Shown here: positions 19,721-25,512 of the stretch, piece by piece
How positions within the stretch are numbered: position 1 is the stretch's first letter
Layout: each line of letters opens with the position of its first letter
Virus record (IMG/VR): IMGVR_UViG_3300025674_006516
Location: 1-28,342 of that record
DNA length: 28,342 nt
Strand: one strand, 5' to 3'
DNA from: a virus
Made by a program: the position numbers and the translations under genes
The notes under the pieces: generated by a model
Told to the model about the DNA's origin: nothing
Database searches by the model: none
The model's input: the letters and a program-made list of their open reading frames with translations, nothing else

Positions 19721-21244
19721 TTATCCTCCAAATAGTTGTGATTTAATGCGTGAAATGTTGCGATATGTATTCTTATAACCTATCTCGATAGTATTGTCAA
19801 TCTGGATTGTCGAATAAACAACTTGTGCGATGGCTTCATTGATGAAATCGCTAGCAACCTCATTGCGAGGACCGGAAATAATGCCACGCACAAAAGGTAT
19901 GTCGTAGTTGAATACGACTACGATTTGTAGCTTGTCGTTTATAAGTCGTTCCTCTACATCCCACATGAAGTTGTCTGTTCCAAGGGGCCTTATATCGATG
20001 TTAAAAAGACCTTGGGTGAAGGCAGTCGAGGTCGTTGTGACGGTAACTGTGTCCATTTGAGTGGAAATTTTTGGCGCCGAAATAACGCTGATAATCTTCT
20101 CTCCAATCTTGTTGATAGCGGGCGGTGCGGGTTTAAGAGCCAATGTCTTTTCTCTATTCTCAATATAGCTTGCAAACTTGTTTGGTAACTTTTCTCGCAA
20201 AGAATCCAAGCCAGTAAGCATTCTTGTGTGTTGGCTCAGAGGAATGTGAATCTCGTTCGCTGTTGGGGCTGACTCAATGATCTTCTTTATTTCATTTGTC
20301 AGGCCGGATTGAAAAAAGAAGGCGCGACGAAAAGTTCTGTTTATAGATTGGTTTGGGCTAATCGTCTTCATGGGGGTCATCTTTAAGAAATCATCTAGCC
20401 CATCGTCACACCAAAGAACAATTTGATGGTTTGCCATACCGGGATCAGATATTCCGGGTATGCCCATGGCAAAACCACTAACAATAAGCCTATTATTTCT
20501 CACGATGGTTAGACCAGCAATTTGTTCCTCATTATCTCTAGCTAGGATAGAGACTGAAAAAGACGTATCGCCAAAGGTTATTCTCTTTTTGTCAAACTCA
20601 GGAGAATGTGGGGTTCCAAAGAGTTCTGCATAGGGAACTGGCGATCCGTTTAGCTCTACAACTATGTTCTTTTGCTTAAAGTTGATGGCGTATGTTCTCG
20701 ATACAAACATCTGCAAAGAAGCAATATCAACGTTGCTAAACTCTTCCTTAAGGGATTTGATGAAGATTATTGTACCACTATCGCTGTTTGTAGCTTTGTT
20801 TTCATCCCACATGGTCTGGTATCTGGGGTGATCTACATCGTCTTTTGGAATAAAAGTTATTTCATATTGCCAATCTTCATTTGGTTCTGCCTTACCCCAT
20901 GTAAAATCATCACCCTGCTTTCCTAGCACGTATGTATCGCTTCCCAAAAAAGCAGTAGCCGACTTGAATCCATAGCCAAATTTGCCAGTTTCGCCTTGTG
21001 CGTGTTCATTGCGCTTGATACGAAACATAGAAACCATAGTCCTAGGGCTCAAGCCAGCACCATCATCGCTGATTGTGATAGAGTTATCTTTTGCTTCAAT
21101 TTTAACTTTTGTGGTGTTTCCATACTCTCCCGAGTTATCAATCAACTCTGCAAGAGCAGTGTTTTTATCTGGGTACACCCCGAGGGCACCATAGAGTGCT
21201 TTTTTTTCAGGTGGTGCCTTTTCTGTCAAAAATGAAGTAGCCAT
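19721..21244 (-). CDS. GHKL (Hsp90/MutL/MORC-like) ATPase
   Basis: 507 residues; ATG 21244 behind AGGAGGATAGATT. The Bergerat ATP fold is complete: N-box ALAELIDNS (30-38, Glu33 and Asn37), DDGAG (60-64), GKFGYGFKSA (87-96), and a later Thr-containing strand (SGTIIFIKSL). The order and the 'aLaELIDNS' wording recall MORC-type proteins more than MutL (no endonuclease motif) or histidine kinases (no H box). The C-terminal ~200 residues contain a low-complexity TVTVTTTST linker and a terminal alpha/beta domain I do not recognise. MORC-like ATPases next to methyltransferases are known from bacterial restriction-modification loci. Here it may be a chromatin-like DNA-compaction or counter-defence factor (inference). 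Confidence 0.85.
   Translation of the reverse strand: MATSFLTEKAPPEKKALYGALGVYPDKNTALAELIDNSGEYGNTTKVKIEAKDNSITISDDGAGLSPRTMVSMFRIKRNEHAQGETGKFGYGFKSATAFLGSDTYVLGKQGDDFTWGKAEPNEDWQYEITFIPKDDVDHPRYQTMWDENKATNSDSGTIIFIKSLKEEFSNVDIASLQMFVSRTYAINFKQKNIVVELNGSPVPYAELFGTPHSPEFDKKRITFGDTSFSVSILARDNEEQIAGLTIVRNNRLIVSGFAMGIPGISDPGMANHQIVLWCDDGLDDFLKMTPMKTISPNQSINRTFRRAFFFQSGLTNEIKKIIESAPTANEIHIPLSQHTRMLTGLDSLREKLPNKFASYIENREKTLALKPAPPAINKIGEKIISVISAPKISTQMDTVTVTTTSTAFTQGLFNIDIRPLGTDNFMWDVEERLINDKLQIVVVFNYDIPFVRGIISGPRNEVASDFINEAIAQVVYSTIQIDNTIEIGYKNTYRNISRIKSQLFGG
19772..19800 (-). promoter_or_regulatory. Promoter for dam inside the ATPase gene
   Basis: TTGACA (19800-19795), 17-base spacer, TATAAG (19777-19772), ending 52 bases before the dam GTG. 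It lies within the last codons of the GHKL gene. Confidence 0.65.
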
Positions 21245-21247
21245 AAT

Positions 21248-21703
21248 CTATCCTCCTGTGCTACCCAATGCTCCATCACCTCTATCTGAAATGCAGATTG
21301 GCTCTCTATCATCATAGATAAGCCCGCCATGCTCCTCGAATGCGCGGAAATGAACCACTGGAATCATAACTAGTTGGGCAATCTTCTGACCGAACTTTAT
21401 GATTTGTGGATCGTTACCAATGTTGTGAAGATTGATGAATACCTCCCCGTCATAACCCGCATCAATAACATGAGCCCCCACAACAAGGCTACGCTTTGCT
21501 GCCACACTTGAGCGATTCATTACTTGTAGCATGTACCCATGTGGGATACCAAAGCGCAGTCCAGTCTTGATTAGGGCAGATTCACCGGGAGCAATCGTTA
21601 CAGGCTCCTCCAAATGAGCATATACATCGAGGCCCGCATCTGATGGGTTTGAGCGAGTAGGTGCCCTTACATACTTATCTAGACGATGATACTCTATAAT
21701 CAT
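21248..21703 (-). CDS. dut: dUTP pyrophosphatase (dUTPase)
   Basis: 151 residues, full length for the trimeric family; ATG 21703 in ATGA with the gene before. All five motifs are present: SDAGLDVYA (21-29), NRSSVAAK (63-70), GAHVIDAGYDGEV (76-88) with catalytic Asp81, GQKIAQLVMIP (105-115) and RGDGALGSTGG (141-151). In motif V the usual stacking Phe (GFGSTG) is replaced, as the text reads GALGSTG. It hydrolyses dUTP to dUMP, lowering uracil incorporation and feeding dTMP synthesis. Confidence 0.93.
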   Translation of the reverse strand: MIIEYHRLDKYVRAPTRSNPSDAGLDVYAHLEEPVTIAPGESALIKTGLRFGIPHGYMLQVMNRSSVAAKRSLVVGAHVIDAGYDGEVFINLHNIGNDPQIIKFGQKIAQLVMIPVVHFRAFEEHGGLIYDDREPICISDRGDGALGSTGG

Positions 21704-21957
21704 TCTCCCTCCGTACCTTCGCCAGAGATAGCCTTGTAGTTATCATAAACATCGTCAATGTTTACCTTGCCCTTGAACAGACGGTAAGCCTTCACAGCCG
21801 CACGAATCTCGTCGGTGTTAAGCCAGCCCTGCTCTCGGTACTCAGTACGCAGTTCGCGCTTCTGCTCCTTGTAAGGCTCCATGGCTTCTTCGATTGCCAC
21901 GAGTGAACGGATGTACTCTAGAACATAGCGCTTCTTCTCTTCAGTTGATGTAGACAT
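21700..21957 (-). CDS. Small helical protein
   Basis: 85 residues; ATG 21957 behind AAGGAGAATAT. Almost entirely helical and charged (LEYIRSLVAIEEAMEPYKEQKRELRTEYREQG, then DEIRAAVKAYRLFKG). The second half is faintly like GapR/DUF2312 DNA-binding proteins, but the match is too weak to call. Coupled to dut by ATGA. Confidence 0.6.
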   Translation of the reverse strand: MSTSTEEKKRYVLEYIRSLVAIEEAMEPYKEQKRELRTEYREQGWLNTDEIRAAVKAYRLFKGKVNIDDVYDNYKAISGEGTEGE

Positions 21958-21989
21958 ATATTCTCCTTGTTAATGTCGTTAAAGCAAAC

Positions 21990-22427
21990 TTAGTTATCAA
22001 GATTCTTTTTAGTGTGCCTGCTGGGAGTCACATTGGTTGGAAAATCATCAGGCTCCCACTTATTCACACTAAAACTTTTTGTTGGAATATTAGAGTAGTT
22101 TTCGTGTCTGTAATAGAAAACCTTTCCATCTTCTTTTCTAACTCCAGCTAGCCAATCTACTCTATGCTTGGCGTAATCTAGAGAATTTCTTACCTTACCA
22201 TTATGCGATACTCGTTCGTGCGAGCGATCTATTACTTTGGCGATAGAGTTTCCGCACATCGTCTTAACTTGGATTGTTTGAAAATCTTTATCACCCAAAT
22301 CTACAACAAAATCATAGATTGAATCCCTTGAAGATGGTGAAAGAACAATCCAGCCTTTCTTTACCAAGTCCTGCATGACTGTAATCTCTGACAAGTCGCC
22401 AGAGACGTTTGATGAATCTCTATACAC
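21990..22427 (-). CDS. PD-(D/E)XK nuclease-like protein
   Basis: 145 residues; GTG at 22427 after AAGGGAG, downstream of the promoter at 22452. The first ~60 residues carry the PD-(D/E)XK core: GDLSEITVMQDLVKKGW (Glu14), SIYDFVVDL (Asp39) and FQTIQVKTM (Gln53-Lys55). This 'G.l.E....L...G......yD..vd....riQVK' wording resembles PDDEXK_5-type and archaeal resolvase-like nucleases. Candidate roles are Holliday junction resolution, recombination or host-DNA cleavage; the specificity cannot be read. Confidence 0.7.
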   Translation of the reverse strand: MYRDSSNVSGDLSEITVMQDLVKKGWIVLSPSSRDSIYDFVVDLGDKDFQTIQVKTMCGNSIAKVIDRSHERVSHNGKVRNSLDYAKHRVDWLAGVRKEDGKVFYYRHENYSNIPTKSFSVNKWEPDDFPTNVTPSRHTKKNLDN

Positions 22428-22451
22428 GTCAATCTCCCTTTGTATATCCCC

Positions 22452-22480
22452 ATCTTATCCTTTTATGCTGCCGCTGTCAA
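22452..22480 (-). promoter_or_regulatory. Sigma-70-type promoter in the UVDE gene end
   Basis: TTGACA (22480-22475), 17-base spacer, TAAGAT (22457-22452). The -35 is formed by codons TTG ACA of the terminal Leu-Thr of the UVDE gene. Confidence 0.82.
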
Positions 22481-23419
22481 GCGTGCGATATCGTTTTTTT
22501 GCAGACCAAATAGTGCAAGCTCCTTTGCCTTGGCCTCAATCATCACATCGAGGTCGTAGCCGTAGTCATCGATAGGTCCGTTGACGTAATCTGAGTGGGC
22601 ATGTGGACGAATCTTGGCGTCCTTCTTTTCTTCTGCTCTCGACTCTGAATAATGGACTACTGGCTTGATATCTCCCCATGTTGAGATTGCGATTTCGAGC
22701 GCCTCTCTTTCGCTAATACCGCCAGTACAAAAACCATGATGATGGTAATCAAAGACAATCGGAATACCAGTCCGTTCAAATAGACCTTCGTAGAGTTCAA
22801 TAGTTGAGTAAAGCGATTCACGGTCATCATTCTCCACAGTCAGTCTAGACGTAACCGATTCCGATAGTCGTTCAAAGTTCCTTACAAAAGTATCTAGTGC
22901 GACCGGCTTGTTTCCGTATGCTGCACCGACATGAATGTTGATCTTTGCGTAGTGATCTCGGGGCAAACCAAGCATGTCGAAGAACTCGCCATGAATCTCC
23001 AAGTCTCTCTTGGTGTTCTGAAACACCTTCTCTTTTGGAGAAGCCAGCTTGTTGAATGGTCCGGGATGAGAAGTAAGTCGAATACCATGTTCTCGGGCAT
23101 AGTTGCCTGCCTTCTCACATGCTTCAAGGATTGCTTCATAGTCGGGCATGTCGTGAAGCTGGTACTCCGAAGCCCAAGGAAAGACGTTGGAGGACAGACG
23201 GAAGAACTTGATCCCGTGCTCAACATTCCATTCAAGAATCTTTTGGAGATCGAGTACGTTTAGGAGAGACAAAGAGGACGCATACTCGATCCCCTTCTCT
23301 TCAAAAGTTCTCTTGATCATGGAGCGATTAGTGGTGATTCTATCATTCTTGTGTCCACCGTAATCTTGTGGGTTTGAAAGCTGCATGTTGATGCAAGCAT
23401 ATCCATAGTTCTTCGGCAT
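22463..23419 (-). CDS. uvsE: UV-damage endonuclease (UVDE)
   Basis: 318 residues, close to bacterial UVDE length; ATG 23419 with TTGGAGGACAG. The family's TIM-barrel signatures are visible: NYGYACINMQL (4-14), FFRLSSNVFPWAS (72-84), LTSHPGPFNKL (115-125) with metal-ligand His118, NIHVGAAYGNK (161-171), TVENDDR (194-200), FDYHHHGF (223-230) and RPHAHSDYV (271-279). UVDE nicks DNA 5' of pyrimidine dimers and abasic sites, starting repair independent of UvrABC. Cellular copies are scattered, and a phage copy implies strong UV exposure of virion or infected cell. It has its own promoter at 23441. Confidence 0.92.
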   Translation of the reverse strand: MPKNYGYACINMQLSNPQDYGGHKNDRITTNRSMIKRTFEEKGIEYASSLSLLNVLDLQKILEWNVEHGIKFFRLSSNVFPWASEYQLHDMPDYEAILEACEKAGNYAREHGIRLTSHPGPFNKLASPKEKVFQNTKRDLEIHGEFFDMLGLPRDHYAKINIHVGAAYGNKPVALDTFVRNFERLSESVTSRLTVENDDRESLYSTIELYEGLFERTGIPIVFDYHHHGFCTGGISEREALEIAISTWGDIKPVVHYSESRAEEKKDAKIRPHAHSDYVNGPIDDYGYDLDVMIEAKAKELALFGLQKNDIARLTAAA

Positions 23420-23440
23420 CTGTCCTCCAACGACAAGGGT

Positions 23441-23469
23441 AGTGTAGCCCGTCAGGCGGCTGCTGTCAA
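23441..23469 (-). promoter_or_regulatory. Sigma-70-type promoter in the purA gene end
   Basis: TTGACA (23469-23464), 17-base spacer, TACACT (23446-23441). Codons TTG ACA encode the Leu-Thr of the C-terminal LTAAA of PurA. Confidence 0.82.
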
Positions 23470-24459
23470 GGGGTTTTCTTCACTGATTGAAGCGGGGTTG
23501 TCCGAGAAATAAATCTTGTCTACTCCCATTTTCGGACCAAATTCTTCTTCAAGATAAGTACGAAAATGGCGTTCACCATGAATATACCTGTCGGTTGTTC
23601 CCCAACAACCAACTTGCCTTAGAACGTCCATCTTGTTCACAACAAGCCGATTAACCCCATTCATTGCGATAGCTTGGTGAATTTCTTCGACATTTAGCCA
23701 GTTACACTGCCTAACACGTCCCGTGGTGGCTCCAAACTCTTGCCCGACCTCTTGGATTCGATCAAAAACTTCTCCTTCTGGCTGGAACTTGCGCTTGCCT
23801 ACATAGGTTTCGTAAGCCTTGATAACGCCCCAGACATTACGAATAGAGCGTGGATTAATGCCATTTTGGATTGCGGCAGCGACACCGGTATGTGAGGAAG
23901 TGACATACGGATAGTCACCCCAATCTGGGTCAAGCCAGAAGCCCTGTGCGCCTTCCATAAGGATTACGGTATCGCCTCTTAGTTCTTCATAGATATCGAC
24001 TATGAAAGGAAGAAGAGAAGATACGTCACAGGCGCGAATGCCGCTACGAGCATACTTATCACGATAAGCGGGCCCGTTACCGGTTCTAGTTGTTCCAATC
24101 TTCTCGTCAACGCCGTCTTCGGCTTTATGTTGTTCGGTGATAACATGAGCATTTCCTGCAATCCTTAAGTTTTGTCGCACGGGGATTCCGTGGGATTCTA
24201 AGTAGTCAATCTCTTTATGTAACTTCACTGGATCTACCACACAACCGCTGCCGATGACAGATGTGACTCCGAAAAACACGCCTGCGGGGATGTGGTGGGT
24301 TACAAACTTTTTTCCGTTGTGAATGATCGTGTGTCCTGCATTGCAGCCACCATTAAATCGAACACAATGGGTATATTCCCCACTCTTTAATAGGTGGTGT
24401 GTAACTTTACCCTTGCCTTCGTCTCCGTGCTGGAGACCTAGCACAATATCTGTAATCAA
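23452..24459 (-). CDS. purA: Adenylosuccinate synthetase, short form
   Basis: 335 residues against ~430 in most bacteria, a length nearer to archaeal PurA and phage PurZ. TTG start at 24459 with a strong AAGGAGGAAAC. Motifs: GLQHGDEGKGK (P-loop with the catalytic Asp retained), CNAGHT, GTTRTGNGPAY, EGAQGFWLD...YPYVTSS, GATTGRVRQCNW (RVRQ instead of the usual RRRR) and VNKMD (guanine recognition). It joins IMP and Asp with GTP to form adenylosuccinate, the first step to AMP. The retained Asp separates it from classical PurZ, in which this residue is Ser, but a PurZ0-like dGMP activity cannot be ruled out by eye. Ends LTAAA because a promoter overlaps its stop. Confidence 0.9.
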   Translation of the reverse strand: MITDIVLGLQHGDEGKGKVTHHLLKSGEYTHCVRFNGGCNAGHTIIHNGKKFVTHHIPAGVFFGVTSVIGSGCVVDPVKLHKEIDYLESHGIPVRQNLRIAGNAHVITEQHKAEDGVDEKIGTTRTGNGPAYRDKYARSGIRACDVSSLLPFIVDIYEELRGDTVILMEGAQGFWLDPDWGDYPYVTSSHTGVAAAIQNGINPRSIRNVWGVIKAYETYVGKRKFQPEGEVFDRIQEVGQEFGATTGRVRQCNWLNVEEIHQAIAMNGVNRLVVNKMDVLRQVGCWGTTDRYIHGERHFRTYLEEEFGPKMGVDKIYFSDNPASISEENPLTAAA

Positions 24460-24621
24460 GTTTCCTCCTTGTGGTTGAACTTATACCAATACCGTAACAT
24501 GGGAAGCGAATTGATGCAAGCAAAAAGTGCTACCCATTCGCCGTGACAATTTAACAAGTGTTCCATTTAGACCTCAAAATCTCAAAAATTTGGCTCGAAA
24601 AAAATTTAGGATTTCGCTATT
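24460..24621 (-). promoter_or_regulatory. Structured purA leader with possible extended -10
   Basis: 162 bases without a gene. An extended -10 TGGTATAAG (24488-24480) lies about 20 bases before the TTG start; no good -35 is seen. Upstream, two crossing inverted repeats occur: atggg/cccat (24499-24503, 24533-24537) and gcgaat/attcgc (24506-24511, 24536-24541). The region 24570-24615 is very A/T-rich. Confidence 0.4.
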
Positions 24622-25311
24622 TTACAATCCATATACCTGTTTCAAAAACACTTGAACAAGTCTATCCCTCTCGGCATCCGTATCACACTCCGCATACGCA
24701 TAATTGAAGCTAGCTTTTTGAGCTTGAATTTGGCTATCCAATTCTTTGGCTCTCGCCTTCATCCATCTTGTTTGTTGGTTATAGTTATTTGGTAGCCTGA
24801 TTTTGAATCTGTCTGAGAGGTCTAGAAGGAAGAAATAGCGCTCCTCGTCCAAGGCTTGCTTCGCCTGCTTGAACATCTCTAATCTATCACGCCTCTCGTC
24901 ATCTGTCAAGCCCATGACCTTATCGGGGTGCAGATGGACGGCTAACTTCTTGAAAAGTTTTTTGAAAATACTGTGCATTTCATGTTCTTCTTGGTTTATT
25001 GGAGTGTTGTTATCTTCTTCGTTATCTATGTCGCTCACACTACCCGGTAAACCACTGTCAGTTATCATTCTGGTTTCTTTCTCCTCCTTTCTTTCGTGGT
25101 TTTGCTTTCCTTTTTTGACCGTTGTTGACAAGCCAACACGCTTTTTAACATCATCAAGATCTATATCATTATCCTCACAATATTTTCTCACATGATTGTG
25201 AAAAATGGGATTGTATTCATCGGCCATTTCTTTAAGCAACTCTAGTTCAGTGTGCTTGTATCTCATCTCATTTACAGCCCTGTGCCATTTAACCAAATCT
25301 TTTGTTCGCAA
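24622..25311 (-). CDS. J-domain (DnaJ-like) protein
   Basis: 229 residues. The start taken is TTG at 25311, 9 bases after GGGAGG; an overlapping ATG at 25316 opens only a 14-codon frame. Residues about 115-165 hold a J-domain-like core: IFKKLFKKLAVHLHPDKVMGL with HPD at 128-130, then a helix RRDRLEMFKQAKQALDEE. The N-terminal ~100 residues are charged and low-complexity (KKGKQNHERKEEKETR; DNEEDNNTP), and the C-terminus is a long helix. J domains stimulate DnaK ATPase, so the protein may recruit the host Hsp70; no zinc-binding or client domain is seen. Its ribosome-binding site is buried in a hairpin. Confidence 0.75.
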   Translation of the reverse strand: MRTKDLVKWHRAVNEMRYKHTELELLKEMADEYNPIFHNHVRKYCEDNDIDLDDVKKRVGLSTTVKKGKQNHERKEEKETRMITDSGLPGSVSDIDNEEDNNTPINQEEHEMHSIFKKLFKKLAVHLHPDKVMGLTDDERRDRLEMFKQAKQALDEERYFFLLDLSDRFKIRLPNNYNQQTRWMKARAKELDSQIQAQKASFNYAYAECDTDAERDRLVQVFLKQVYGL

Positions 25312-25319
25312 AACATGAA

Positions 25320-25346
25320 GCCTCCCACCTTAAATAGATGGGAGGC
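25320..25346 (-). promoter_or_regulatory. 11-bp hairpin sequestering the J-domain gene SD
   Basis: Minus-strand RNA GCCUCCCAUCU / AUUUA loop / AGGUGGGAGGC forms 11 consecutive pairs (one G-U). The 3' arm contains GGGAGG, the only SD for the TTG at 25311. The bases after the stem (CUUCAUGUUUUG) are not a clean U-run, so a classical terminator is less likely. Confidence 0.75.
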
Positions 25347-25352
25347 ATGTGT

Positions 25353-25496
25353 TTAGCGCTTACCCTGACCTCGGTAACGCTTCTTGTAGTGCTTGTTCCC
25401 GCCATTTGGACCGGGCTTTCCGGTCTTTGTTCTCGGGCTCATACCAATACTTGTCTTTTTCTTAACTGCTGTCTTCTGTACGGTCTTCTTAGCCAT
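25353..25496 (-). CDS. Small basic protein, 47 aa
   Basis: ATG 25496 with a perfect AAGGAGG six bases upstream, 16 bases after dnaE. The product is very basic and Gly/Lys/Arg-rich: MAKKTVQKTAVKKKTSIGMS ... NGGNKHYKKRYRGQGKR. Small proteins ending in '(N)KHK.+.YK.YRGQG+' are common in large phages as I recall; function unknown, probably nucleic-acid binding. The excellent SD and position make it a confident gene despite its length. Confidence 0.8.
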   Translation of the reverse strand: MAKKTVQKTAVKKKTSIGMSPRTKTGKPGPNGGNKHYKKRYRGQGKR

Positions 25497-25512
25497 GCTT
25501 ACCTCCTTATTG

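Noticed and set aside
23452-24459. Calling the enzyme PurZ outright
   Set aside because: The P-loop reads GDEGKGK with the catalytic Asp present, while classical PurZ has Ser there, and no DatZ, MazZ or DpoZ is in the window.
24900-24935. TTGACA-17-TAGATT inside the J-domain gene
   Set aside because: The -10 is weak, the next start is over 400 bases downstream, and the match lies in ordinary coding sequence.
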